DNA of 16,515 bases from Acidovorax delafieldii. GTDB lineage: Bacteria; Pseudomonadota; Gammaproteobacteria; Burkholderiales; Burkholderiaceae_C. The notes under the pieces are model-generated. The model made no database searches. It was not told where the DNA came from and worked only from the letters and a program-made list of their open reading frames with translations. The position numbers and the translations under genes are program-made. Where the stretch lies: contig DCVY01000156.1 of the NCBI GenBank assembly GCA_002327945.1, forward strand, positions 1-16,515. The letters are read 5' to 3'. How positions within the stretch are numbered: the stretch's first letter is position 1; the number at the start of each line of letters is the position of its first letter. This document shows positions 1-7,014 of the stretch, piece by piece.

Positions 1-152
1 GAGTCAGCGCACCGGGTCACGCCAGGTTCGGGTTCCATGCCACCCAAAACCATCTCGATCTGGGCCTGCTGCCTGCCTCCCCATAGTCTCTTTCATCATT
101 GGGGGTGGGGAGAAGCGCCATGAACGTTAGGTTGGAGACTTTTTCTTGCAAC
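1..152. other. Left-edge stretch without an assignable gene
   Basis: No gene is recognised here. Forward frame 1 is open from the window edge to a TGA at 121-123 (40 codons), but the translation is rich in Pro, Trp and Ser and resembles no family I know. On the reverse strand a 34-codon frame starts at 121 and stops at 17-19, also unrecognised. The permease that often follows a YbbA-type ATPase would have to start here or further left; no hydrophobic frame is visible. Confidence 0.3.
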
Positions 153-183
153 GCCGGCAGGGTCAGGGGCTGACCCTGCCGGC
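153..183 (-). terminator. Perfect 14-bp hairpin over the ABC gene stop codon
   Basis: The arms 153-166 and 170-183 are perfectly complementary, with a 3-base loop. The hairpin contains the stop codon (163-165) of the leftward ATPase gene. Read leftward, the bases after it are A-rich rather than a T-run, so this is not a canonical intrinsic terminator. It may stabilise the 3' end of the mRNA or assist Rho-dependent termination. That the structure exists is seen; its role is inferred. Confidence 0.45.
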
Positions 184-855
184 CTCGATGCGAATAAGGC
201 GCTCGCAGCGCTGGGCAATGCCCCCATCGTGCGTGACCAGCACCAGCGTGGTGCCCTGCTCGCGGTTGAGGTTAAACATCAGCTGCATGATGGTCTCGCC
301 GGTGGCGAAATCAAGGCTGCCGGTGGGCTCATCGGCCAGCAATACGGCGGGCTGCATCACAAAAGCGCGCGCCAGCGCCACACGCTGCTGCTCGCCCCCG
401 CTCAGAACCTTGGGGTAATGCCCCAGGCGCTGACCCAGTCCGACATGCTTGAGCATTTCGGTGGCGGCTTTGCGGGCATCGCGGCGGTCGGCGAGTTCGA
501 GCGGCAGCATCACGTTTTCGAGTGCCGTGAGGTTGCCCATCAGCTGAAAGCTCTGGAAAACGAAGCCCATTTTTTGCGCACGCAGCGCGGCGCGGCCGTC
601 CTCGCTCAGCGCAAACAGGTCCTGGCCGTCAAGCCGCACGGTGCCGCGCGTGGGCGTATCGAGCCCCGCAATGATCGACAGCAAAGTGCTTTTGCCCGAG
701 CCTGACGCGCCCACAATGGCCACGGTTTCCCCAGGCGCCAGGCGGAAATCGATATCACGCAAAATGTCCAGCGTGCCGGTGGAATCCGTCACCGACTTGA
801 ATACATGCTCGACGGCAATGATGGGTGTGGCTGACAACGGGGTGGGTTCGGACAT
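163..855 (-). CDS. ABC transporter ATP-binding protein, LolD/YbbA type
   Basis: A 230-residue nucleotide-binding subunit of an ABC transporter, expected on the cytoplasmic face of the inner membrane and powering a partner permease. Visible motifs: Walker A GASGSGKST (49-57), Q-loop FQ (100-101), signature LSGGEQQRVALARA (151-164), Walker B VLLADEP (171-177) and the switch His in VTHD (209). This is the full set for an active ATPase, and length and spacing fit the MacB/LolD/YbbA family (FtsX-like permease partners). The ATG at 855 is preferred because it begins just before the conserved N-terminal strand; in-frame upstream starts (ATG 888, GTG 897) would overlap the divergent esterase gene. 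The last seven codons and stop lie in a strong inverted repeat (153-183). The pairing with a divergent tesA-like gene recalls E. coli ybbA/tesA, but no FtsX-like permease follows in the 162 bases available, so the substrate is unknown. Confidence 0.9.
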   Translation of the reverse strand: MSEPTPLSATPIIAVEHVFKSVTDSTGTLDILRDIDFRLAPGETVAIVGASGSGKSTLLSIIAGLDTPTRGTVRLDGQDLFALSEDGRAALRAQKMGFVFQSFQLMGNLTALENVMLPLELADRRDARKAATEMLKHVGLGQRLGHYPKVLSGGEQQRVALARAFVMQPAVLLADEPTGSLDFATGETIMQLMFNLNREQGTTLVLVTHDGGIAQRCERLIRIEAGRVSP

Positions 856-870
856 GAAAGGTTTTTTATT

Positions 871-1554
871 TTGATTTGCGATGTGCATCGACGCCACTTT
901 ATCCTGACCGCCTCAGCCGGCGCGCTGGCAGGGCTTTGGACCCCGGCCGCCATGGCCCAGCTTGCCGGCAAGGCACAGGCGGCCGCAGCGCGGCCGCAGC
1001 AGGTCATTTTGGTGCTGGGTGACTCGCTCAGTGCCGAATATGGCCTGGCACGCGGCACCGGCTGGGTGGCGTTGCTGGAAAAGCGCCTGGCGCAGGAGAA
1101 GATCGCGGCCACCGTGGTGAATGCCAGCGTGAGCGGAGAAACCACCTCCGGCGGGCGGTCGCGCCTGGCGGCATTGCTGGCGCAGCACCGGCCCAGCCAG
1201 GTGGTGATCGAGCTGGGCGGCAATGACGCGCTGCGGGGGCTGCCGCTGAAAAATACCGAAGAAAACCTGTCGTGGATGGTGCAGACGGCACAGAAGGCCG
1301 GCGCCAAGGTGCTGCTGGTGGGGATTCAGGTGCCCCCCAATTACGGCGCCGACTACACCCGGCGTTTTGCGGCCACCTTTGCTGCGGTGGCCAAGGCGCA
1401 CAAGGTGGGCTTGGTGCCGTTTTTCCTCAAGGGCGTGGCCGATGGGCCAGACCCGACCCGACTGTTCCAGCCAGACCGCATCCACCCGCGCGCCGAGGCG
1501 CATCCGCAGATGCTGGCCAATGTGTGGCCGGAACTCCAGAAGCTCTTGCGTTAA
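871..1554 (+). CDS. tesA: Secreted SGNH-hydrolase, TesA-like arylesterase/lysophospholipase
   Basis: A 227-residue GDSL/SGNH hydrolase expected to cleave acyl or aryl esters or thioesters in the periplasm. The four family blocks are visible: GDSLS with nucleophile Ser52, SGET (88-91) with the oxyanion Gly, GGND with Asn118, and DRIH with Asp202 and His205. The N-terminus reads VHRRHFILTASAGALAG, ending in a likely cleavage after AMA (about residue 29). The paired arginines before a hydrophobic stretch look like a Tat-type signal, though Sec export is possible. Start choice is uncertain: TTG at 871 has an AAAGG ribosome site at 857-861 with a 9-base gap; GTG at 883 would give MHRRHF with a poorer site. 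The gene is divergent from the YbbA-like ATPase, and any promoter must lie inside the ATPase 5' end. E. coli TesA (ApeA/PldC) is the reference for the family; the true substrate here is unknown. Confidence 0.88.
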   Translation: MICDVHRRHFILTASAGALAGLWTPAAMAQLAGKAQAAAARPQQVILVLGDSLSAEYGLARGTGWVALLEKRLAQEKIAATVVNASVSGETTSGGRSRLAALLAQHRPSQVVIELGGNDALRGLPLKNTEENLSWMVQTAQKAGAKVLLVGIQVPPNYGADYTRRFAATFAAVAKAHKVGLVPFFLKGVADGPDPTRLFQPDRIHPRAEAHPQMLANVWPELQKLLR

Positions 1555-1654
1555 GGCACTGCCAAGAAAACTCTTCTGGCGTCGTTGCACCGTCTTGTTG
1601 TATTGACTTTCATGATGCCGGCCGACGCCTCGGATGATGAAGGAAACTTGAGGA
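1555..1654. other. Intergenic stretch after the esterase gene
   Basis: No intact gene. A small imperfect hairpin (1561-1580, GCCAAGAA against TTCTGGC) follows the esterase stop but has no T-run. On the reverse strand a 20-codon frame from an ATG at 1613 begins MKVNTTRR and has a second Arg pair before VFLAVP. It could be the debris of a Tat-signal secreted protein downstream of the amidase remnant, but it is too short to assign. Confidence 0.25.
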
Positions 1655-2018
1655 TGGAGGTGCACCGGTGGCCACCGAAACGGCTGCACCCGAAGAAGAT
1701 CCCCCGGGGAACTCTTGGTGTGCCTGGCGGCGCTCCAAAGCGCCCATCCCGGGCTGCTGGCGTGCCAAAGTGCGGGTTGACGTCCGAAAAAACAAACGCC
1801 AGCATGTTCGTGCGGCCGATGACCGTGCCTGCGGCCGAACGCAGCCGGTCAAGATTGTTTTGCACCGCTGTGGTGCGCTCCGCATCCGGCAAAAGGCGCG
1901 CCAAGGCGTGATCGCAGGCGGTAGACATCGCCACCTCCAAGCACTGCCCCCGTTCGGGCAGGGCGGTGCTGGTGCCATTGCGCAGGCGTTGACCGGTCGA
2001 GGCAAGGTCAATAAGCAT
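1655..2018 (-). pseudogene. Amidase-signature enzyme, frameshifted and truncated remnant
   Basis: A decayed leftward fragment of an amidase (GatA/fatty-acid-amide-hydrolase superfamily). One frame starts at ATG 2018 and reads like an amidase N-terminus (MLIDLAS, then QCLEVA). It continues through LLPDAE, RLRSAAGTVIGRTNM and NPHFGTP (to 1758), matching the family stretch that precedes the active site. The reading then has to shift frame to give FPGGSSSGAAVSVATG (glycines at 1705 down to 1664), the hallmark amidase-signature motif containing the cis-Ser of the Ser-cisSer-Lys triad. After that the similarity ends: the GTDTGGS block with the nucleophile Ser is missing, as are the N-terminal block with the catalytic Lys (an internal deletion between CLEVA and LLPD) and all of the C-terminus. 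At least one frameshift and two deletions are needed, so it cannot encode an active enzyme. Its 5' end abuts the putative rpsB promoter. Confidence 0.75.
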
Positions 2019-2032
2019 GGCTATGCTAAAAT
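2004..2032 (+). promoter_or_regulatory. Putative rpsB promoter with extended -10
   Basis: An extended -10 element TGCTAAAAT lies at 2024-2032 in an AT-rich patch, about 190 bases before rpsB. The hexamer at the usual distance upstream (AAGGTC, 2004-2009) is a poor -35, as expected for extended -10 promoters. A good -35 (TTGACC, 1989-1994) is present, but at 17-base spacing it meets only a poor -10 (TAAGCA). Transcription would start near 2039. This is a sequence-based prediction only. Confidence 0.5.
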
Positions 2033-2039
2033 CTTTGGG

Positions 2040-2223
2040 TTTTGTTAAGAACGTATCCACGATCTTAGAGTAGCCATCTGTGCAATGCCTTCGGTGGCTT
2101 ATGCGCGGCGATGGCGGCAAAACCAATCGCAAACCAGCCCTGTCAAGGTGTTGTGCCTTCGTGCAAATCACGGCGGTGCAAGTATTGGGGCTGGATTTTA
2201 GACCCAACCTTTGGAGTATTTTT
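2040..2223 (+). promoter_or_regulatory. Long 5' leader of rpsB, possible S2 autoregulatory site
   Basis: About 180 bases separate the predicted start of transcription from the rpsB ATG, with no convincing open reading frame. Close to the gene, TTGGGGCT (2185-2192) can pair with AGACCCAA (2200-2207), with one G-A mismatch and a 7-base loop. CCAA at 2204-2207 could alternatively pair with TTGG at 2211-2214, which overlaps the GGAG ribosome site (2213-2216). In E. coli the rpsB leader is a translational operator bound by S2; that this leader plays the same part is inference, and I cannot match it to the gammaproteobacterial consensus. Confidence 0.35.
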
Positions 2224-2976
2224 ATGTCCGTTACCATGCGCGAAATGCTGGAAGCCGGTGTCCACTTTGGTCACCAGACCCGCTTCTGGAACCCCAAGAT
2301 GGCCCCCTACATCTTCGGCCATCGCAACAAGATTCACATCATCAACCTGGAAAAGTCGCTGCCACTGTTCCAGGAAGCCCAGAAGTTTGCCAGGCAACTG
2401 GCCGCCAACCGCGGCACCATCCTGATGGTCGGCACGAAACGCCAGGCCCGCGAAATCCTGTCCACCGAAGCGCTGCGCGCTGGTGTGCCTTTTGTTGACC
2501 AGCGCTGGCTGGGCGGCATGCTGACCAATTTCAAGACCGTCAAGACCTCGATCAAGCGTCTGAAGGACATGAAGGCCCAGCTCGAAACCGGCCTCGACAG
2601 CCTGAGCAAGAAAGAGCAGCTGACGTTCAGCCGCGAAATTGCCAAGCTCGAAAAGGACATCGGCGGTATCCAGGACATGGCTGCCCTGCCCGACGCTATC
2701 TTCATCATCGACGTGGGTTTCCACAAGATCGCCGTGGCTGAAGCCAAGAAGCTGGGCATTCCGCTGATCGGTGTGGTCGACACCAACCACTCGCCCGAAG
2801 GCATCGATTACGTGATCCCTGGCAACGACGACTCGGCCAAGGCCGTGACGCTGTACGCCCGTGGCATCGCGGATGCGATCATCGAAGGCCGTGCGAACGC
2901 CGTGAACGAAGTGGTCAAGGCGGTTGCTCCTGAAGGTGACGATGAATTTGTGGAAGTGCAAGAGTCCGCTGCCTGA
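2224..2976 (+). CDS. rpsB: 30S ribosomal protein S2
   Basis: S2 (250 residues) binds at the head-body junction of the small ribosomal subunit and is needed for S1 to assemble. The family N-terminus is clear: [20 protein letters not shown] (5-24), followed by [19 protein letters not shown] (31-49). The central [12 protein letters not shown] and the later [10 protein letters not shown] and [14 protein letters not shown] blocks are also typical. The start at ATG 2224 is preceded by GGAG at 2213-2216. In-frame codons reach back to 2080, but the protein encoded upstream of 2224 is not S2-like. rpsB heads the co-directional cluster, and a likely attenuating terminator separates it from tsf, as in E. 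coli. Confidence 0.98.
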   Translation: MSVTMREMLEAGVHFGHQTRFWNPKMAPYIFGHRNKIHIINLEKSLPLFQEAQKFARQLAANRGTILMVGTKRQAREILSTEALRAGVPFVDQRWLGGMLTNFKTVKTSIKRLKDMKAQLETGLDSLSKKEQLTFSREIAKLEKDIGGIQDMAALPDAIFIIDVGFHKIAVAEAKKLGIPLIGVVDTNHSPEGIDYVIPGNDDSAKAVTLYARGIADAIIEGRANAVNEVVKAVAPEGDDEFVEVQESAA

Positions 2977-3006
2977 AGTCCTGGCTGCGCGATGAATCGC
3001 GGATAA

Positions 3007-3038
3007 AAGCGGGGCCCCTGGTGAGCCCCCTTTTTTTT
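3007..3038 (+). terminator. Attenuating terminator between rpsB and tsf
   Basis: GGGGC (3011-3015) pairs with GCCCC (3025-3029) around a 9-base loop, followed after one C by eight T (3031-3038). AAAA precedes the stem and could add A-U pairs. The stem is short, so partial read-through is expected. That suits raising S2 above the downstream genes while still letting tsf be transcribed. Confidence 0.65.
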
Positions 3039-3082
3039 AGTTTGAATCTGAACTGACTGAACTGAACACTGAAGGAATAAAG

Positions 3083-4006
3083 ATGGCTGCAATTACCGCA
3101 AGCATGGTGGCTGAACTGCGTGGCAAGACCGACGCTCCCATGATGGAATGCAAGAAGGCACTGACGGAAGCCGATGGCGATATGGCCAAGGCCGAAGAGT
3201 TGCTGCGCGTCAAGCTCGGCACCAAGGCTGGCAAGGCTGCATCGCGCATTACTGCTGAAGGCGTGGTGGCAAGCTATATCGACGGCACCAAGGGTGCCCT
3301 GGTGGAAGTCAACAGCGAAACCGACTTCGTGAGCAAGAACGACAGCTTCATGAGCCTGGCCAAGGCTGCGGCAGAGCTGGTTGCCAAGCACAATCCGGCC
3401 GACGTCGCTGCTCTGGGCGCGCTGCTTTACGAGCAAGACGGCTTCGGTCCCACGCTGGAAGACGTGCGCAAGGGCCTGATCGGCAAGATCGGCGAAAACA
3501 TGTCGTTCCGCCGCTTCAAGTATTTTGGCGGCAGCAGCAAGCTGGCGTCGTACCTGCACGGCTCGCGCATTGGTGTGGTCGTCGAGTTTGACGGTGACGA
3601 AGCGGCTGCCAAGGATGTGGCCATGCACATTGCCGCCATGAAGCCCGTGGCCCTGACCAGCGCTGAAGTGCCTGCCGAACTGATCGAAAAAGAGCGTTCG
3701 GTGGCGGCTGCCAAGGCGGCTGAAGACGCTGCCAAGGCCACTGCTGAAGGCAAGCCCGTGCAGTCCGACGAAATCGTTGCCAAGCGCATCGAAGGCGGCG
3801 TGCAGAAATACCTCAAGGAAGTCTCGTTGTTCAACCAGGCTTTCGTGAAGAACGACAAGCAGACCGTCGAACAGATGCTCAAGGCCGTCGGCACCACCGT
3901 CAAGGGCTTCACCCTGTACGTGGTCGGCGAGGGCATCGAAAAGAAGGTCGACGACTTCGCTGCCGAAGTGGCTGCCCAGGTGGCTGCTGCCAAGGCTGCT
4001 GCCTGA
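3083..4006 (+). CDS. tsf: Translation elongation factor Ts
   Basis: EF-Ts (307 residues) is the guanine-nucleotide exchange factor that recycles EF-Tu-GDP. The N-terminal UBA-like domain is visible ([20 protein letters not shown], then [19 protein letters not shown], together residues 4-42). The exchange motif TDFVSKN follows (80-86), and then the core and dimerisation subdomains. It is somewhat longer than E. coli EF-Ts, mainly from loops and an Ala/Lys-rich tail ([11 protein letters not shown]). The ATG at 3083 has AAGGA at 3072-3076. The gene follows rpsB after a leaky terminator and a short CTGAA-repeat leader. Codon use is strongly biased to AAG, GAA and CTG, as expected for a highly expressed gene. 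Confidence 0.98.
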   Translation: MAAITASMVAELRGKTDAPMMECKKALTEADGDMAKAEELLRVKLGTKAGKAASRITAEGVVASYIDGTKGALVEVNSETDFVSKNDSFMSLAKAAAELVAKHNPADVAALGALLYEQDGFGPTLEDVRKGLIGKIGENMSFRRFKYFGGSSKLASYLHGSRIGVVVEFDGDEAAAKDVAMHIAAMKPVALTSAEVPAELIEKERSVAAAKAAEDAAKATAEGKPVQSDEIVAKRIEGGVQKYLKEVSLFNQAFVKNDKQTVEQMLKAVGTTVKGFTLYVVGEGIEKKVDDFAAEVAAQVAAAKAAA

Positions 4007-4058
4007 TCGTTTTTGCAACCCCCCAAGCCCCTTGACACCATCACCGGAGAAATTTCCC

Positions 4059-4781
4059 ATGACCCATGCTGCACCAGCCCATAAGCGCATCCTGCTCAAG
4101 CTGTCTGGTGAGGCGTTGATGGGGGATGACGTCTTCGGTATCAACCGCGCTACCATCGTCCGCATGGTGGAGGAGATAGCCGAAGTGACCCGCCTGGGCG
4201 TTCAGGTGGCGGTGGTGATCGGCGGGGGCAATATTTTTCGTGGCGTGGCGGGCGGCTCGGTCGGCATGGACCGCGCCACGGCCGACTACATGGGCATGCT
4301 GGCCACCGTGATGAACGCGCTGGCCCTGGCAGATGCCATGGACAAGCAGGGCCTGGTGGCCCGTGTGATGTCTGCCATTGCCATCGAACAGGTCGTCGAG
4401 CCCTATGTGCGCCCCAAGGCCCTGCAATATCTCGAAGAAGGCAAAGTCGTGGTGTTTGCGGCCGGAACGGGCAACCCGTTCTTCACCACCGACACTGCGG
4501 CGGCCCTGCGTGGCGCTGAAATTGGGGCAGAGGTTGTTCTCAAAGCCACCAAGGTGGATGGCGTTTATACTGCCGACCCCCATAAGGATCCCACGGCTAC
4601 ACGCTACACGAAGCTCAGTTTTGACGAGGCGATGTCACGCAACCTGGGCATCATGGATGCGACGGCCTTTGCCCTGTGCCGCGACCAGAAGTTGCCTGTG
4701 CGCGTGTTTTCCATCATCAAGCATGGAGCGTTGAAGCGGGTGGTTATGGGTGAAGACGAAGGCACGCTGGTTTATGCCTGA
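4059..4781 (+). CDS. pyrH: UMP kinase
   Basis: A bacterial hexameric UMP kinase of the amino-acid-kinase fold (240 residues) that phosphorylates UMP to UDP with ATP, in pyrimidine nucleotide synthesis. Motifs: [12 protein letters not shown] (9-20, phosphate binding), [11 protein letters not shown] (52-62), [20 protein letters not shown] (71-90), [17 protein letters not shown] (136-152, UMP contacts) and [13 protein letters not shown] (162-174, ATP site). The ATG at 4059 is chosen over an in-frame TTG at 4032 because GGAGA at 4046-4050 is well placed for it and the family begins just before the KLSGEAL block. It lies 52 bases after tsf, the normal order in proteobacteria. Confidence 0.97.
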   Translation: MTHAAPAHKRILLKLSGEALMGDDVFGINRATIVRMVEEIAEVTRLGVQVAVVIGGGNIFRGVAGGSVGMDRATADYMGMLATVMNALALADAMDKQGLVARVMSAIAIEQVVEPYVRPKALQYLEEGKVVVFAAGTGNPFFTTDTAAALRGAEIGAEVVLKATKVDGVYTADPHKDPTATRYTKLSFDEAMSRNLGIMDATAFALCRDQKLPVRVFSIIKHGALKRVVMGEDEGTLVYA

Positions 4782-4824
4782 CCACCAGGCGTCGCCTGCT
4801 GCCTGCCCGCCCTGAGGAGAAACA

Positions 4825-5385
4825 ATGACGATTGCCGACATCAAGAAAAACGCGGAAACCAAGATGGACCAGTCCATCGCGGCGTTCAAGAACAACCTGC
4901 AGAAAATTCGCACCGGTCGTGCCAATCCGGCCTTGCTGGACACCGTGCAGGTTGAGTACTATGGATCGCTTGTGCCGCTGAGCCAGGTTGCCAACGTGGC
5001 CCTGTTGGATTCGCGCACCATCAGCGTGCAGCCCTGGGAAAAGGGTATGGGCGCCAAGATCGAAAAAGCCATCCGCGAAAGCGACCTGGGCCTGAACCCC
5101 GCATCCATGGGTGACCTGATCCGCGTGCCCATGCCGCCCATGAGCGAAGAGCGCCGCAAGGAAATGACCAAGCTGGCGCGCAACGAAGGCGAAAGCGCCA
5201 AGATTGCCGTGCGCAACCTGCGCCGCGATGCCAACGAATCCGTGAAGAAACTGGTCAAGGACAAGCTCGCGTCCGAAGACGACCAAAAGCGCGCCGAAAC
5301 CGAAGTGCAGAAGTTCACAGACAGGCACATCGCCGAGATCGACTCTCTGGTGGCGGGCAAAGAACAGGAAATCATGGCGGTTTGA
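4825..5385 (+). CDS. frr: Ribosome recycling factor
   Basis: RRF (186 residues) splits post-termination ribosomes together with EF-G. The conserved helix motif [11 protein letters not shown] (29-39) is present. So are the hinge and beta domain ([25 protein letters not shown]) and the charged C-terminal helices ([30 protein letters not shown]). Length matches the family, about 185 residues. The start ATG 4825 is preceded by GAGGAGA (4814-4820), one of the strongest ribosome sites in the window. It follows pyrH by 43 bases. Confidence 0.98.
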   Translation: MTIADIKKNAETKMDQSIAAFKNNLQKIRTGRANPALLDTVQVEYYGSLVPLSQVANVALLDSRTISVQPWEKGMGAKIEKAIRESDLGLNPASMGDLIRVPMPPMSEERRKEMTKLARNEGESAKIAVRNLRRDANESVKKLVKDKLASEDDQKRAETEVQKFTDRHIAEIDSLVAGKEQEIMAV

Positions 5386-5415
5386 GTCGTCCATTCACGG
5401 CTCTGATCGTCCTTC

Positions 5416-6147
5416 ATGTCTGTGCCATCGGTGGTACCACACCACATCGCCATCGTCATGGATGGCAACGGCCGCTGGGCTACGCGCCGGTTTTTACCGC
5501 GCCTGGCGGGCCACAAGCAAGGGGTTGACTCACTGCGCCGCTGCGCACGCGCCTGCGTGCAACGCGGTGTGGCCGTGCTGACTGTGTTTGCGTTCTCGTC
5601 CGAAAACTGGAACCGTCCGGTCGATGAGGTCTCCGGCCTCATGGAGTTGCTGGCCATGGCGCTCGCGCGCGAGGTGCCGCAACTCAAAAAGGACGGAGTT
5701 CGTCTGTATTTTGTGGGCGAGCGCGCTGGCCTGTCGCCCAAGGTGCGCGATGGCCTGGCGCAGGCAGAGGCCGCTACGGCGGAAAACACCCGCCTCGTGC
5801 TCAACGTGTGTTTCAACTATGGCGGCCGCTGGGACGTCGCCCAGGCTGCCGCGTCGCTGGCGGCGCGCGGTGAGCCTATCACCGAGGCCAGCCTGAACGG
5901 CGCGATGGGCCTAGCCCATGTGCCCGACCCGGATCTGCTGATCCGCACCGGGGGTGAAATGCGCATCAGCAACTTCCTGCTGTGGCAGGTCGCATACTCC
6001 GAGTTGTTTTTCAGCGACCGGTTGTGGCCGGATTTCGACGAGTCGGCACTGGACGAGGCGATTGCCGCCTTCCACTGCCGCGAGCGCCGCTTTGGCAAAA
6101 CCTCCGAACAGATCCTGTCCGCGCATCCTGTCCCGGTGCACGGCTGA
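5416..6147 (+). CDS. uppS: Undecaprenyl diphosphate synthase (cis-prenyltransferase)
   Basis: This enzyme adds isopentenyl units in cis to farnesyl diphosphate, giving the C55 carrier lipid for peptidoglycan and O-antigen. At 243 residues it is normal length. Conserved regions: IVMDGNGRWA with Mg-binding Asp16 (13-22), GHKQG (32-36), TVFAFSSENWNRP (56-68), and RTGGEMRISNFLLWQ with the substrate-binding arginines (177-191), then AYSELFF with the conserved Glu196 and WPDF. It starts 30 bases after frr with no obvious ribosome site, so translation may be coupled or weak. Two genes later dxr makes the isoprenoid precursor that ultimately feeds this enzyme. Confidence 0.97.
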   Translation: MSVPSVVPHHIAIVMDGNGRWATRRFLPRLAGHKQGVDSLRRCARACVQRGVAVLTVFAFSSENWNRPVDEVSGLMELLAMALAREVPQLKKDGVRLYFVGERAGLSPKVRDGLAQAEAATAENTRLVLNVCFNYGGRWDVAQAAASLAARGEPITEASLNGAMGLAHVPDPDLLIRTGGEMRISNFLLWQVAYSELFFSDRLWPDFDESALDEAIAAFHCRERRFGKTSEQILSAHPVPVHG

Positions 6148-6156
6148 AAAGGCCCC

Positions 6157-7014
6157 ATGCTTCTACAGCGTGTCATCACCGCTCTTGTCCTGCTGGCCAT
6201 CCTGCTGCCTGCGCTTTTTTATCCATCCACGGTGCCATTTACGCTGGTCGTTCTGGTGCTCATGGCTGTCGGCGCGTGGGAGTGGGGGCGGCTGATCGGC
6301 TATGGCCAGGCGGGCTCGCTGGCCGTGGGCGCCGCCTGCGTTGCCTTGTGCGCTGCGTCCTGGGCGCTGGGCTGGGTTGATCGGCCCCTGACCGCGCTGT
6401 GGATTGTGAGTGGTGGCCTGTGGGTGCTGTGCGCGGCTTGGCTGCTGCGTGCCGGCGTGCCGGGCTGGGCGCGCATTCCTGCGGTCTTGCGTCTGATGGC
6501 AGGTGTGCTGGCGCTGTGGCTGGCCTGGCTGGCCGTAGTGCAGGCGCGCCATCTGGGTGTCAATTTTCTGCTGTCGGTGCTGGTGCTGGTGTGGGTGGCT
6601 GACATCTTTGCCTATTTCGCCGGCCGTGCCTTTGGCTTGCGTTTCACCAGAACCAAGCTGGCGCCCTCGATCAGCCCCGGAAAGAGCTGGGAAGGGGTGT
6701 GGGGCGCTCTGGCAGGCGGTATCGTCCTGGCGTTTGCCTGGGTCGCCGCAGATGCCCACTGGCAGGCCGCCGTGCCCAGCTTTTACAGCCGTCTGGCGCA
6801 GCAGGGTGGGTGGTTGCTGGTGATTTCGGTGCTGTTCATGGTGGCCATGAGCGTGGCCGGTGACCTGGTGGAGTCGCTGATCAAACGCAGCGCGGGTGTG
6901 AAAGACAGCAGTGGTCTGCTGCCAGGCCATGGCGGTGTGCTGGACCGGGTGGATGCCTTGTTGCCAACACTTCCTCTGGCCCTGATGCTGACCCGCCTGA
7001 CAACACCACTATGA
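6157..7014 (+). CDS. cdsA: Phosphatidate cytidylyltransferase (CDP-diacylglycerol synthase)
   Basis: An integral inner-membrane enzyme (285 residues) that makes CDP-diacylglycerol from phosphatidic acid and CTP, the branch point of phospholipid synthesis. The family signature is complete: SLIKRSAGVKDSSGLLPGHG, continuing GVLDRVD (240-266), which includes the K-D and H-G-G...D-R-x-D metal and nucleotide ligands. An earlier SPGKSWEG motif (173-180) is also typical. Several long hydrophobic segments cover most of the N-terminal two-thirds. The start is 9 bases after uppS. The stop overlaps the dxr start (ATGA at 7011-7014), which suggests translational coupling. Confidence 0.96.
   Translation: MLLQRVITALVLLAILLPALFYPSTVPFTLVVLVLMAVGAWEWGRLIGYGQAGSLAVGAACVALCAASWALGWVDRPLTALWIVSGGLWVLCAAWLLRAGVPGWARIPAVLRLMAGVLALWLAWLAVVQARHLGVNFLLSVLVLVWVADIFAYFAGRAFGLRFTRTKLAPSISPGKSWEGVWGALAGGIVLAFAWVAADAHWQAAVPSFYSRLAQQGGWLLVISVLFMVAMSVAGDLVESLIKRSAGVKDSSGLLPGHGGVLDRVDALLPTLPLALMLTRLTTPL

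Noticed and set aside
1561..1580. Hairpin just after the esterase stop as a terminator
   Set aside because: A short, bulged stem with no T-run; mentioned only in the intergenic entry.
913..1689. A 258-codon reverse frame over the esterase gene
   Set aside because: The forward frame holds all four SGNH blocks; the reverse translation is low-complexity.
3979..4015. Possible terminator at the end of tsf (TGGC-TGCT-GCCA, then a short T-run)
   Set aside because: The stem is only 4 bp with a loose outer pairing, made of Ala-rich coding repeats; the T-run is five bases. Too weak to annotate.
4032..4058. TTG start for pyrH, and a TTGACA-like -35 at 4032-4037
   Set aside because: GGAGA at 4046-4050 serves the ATG at 4059, and there is no -10 at a proper distance from the TTGACA.
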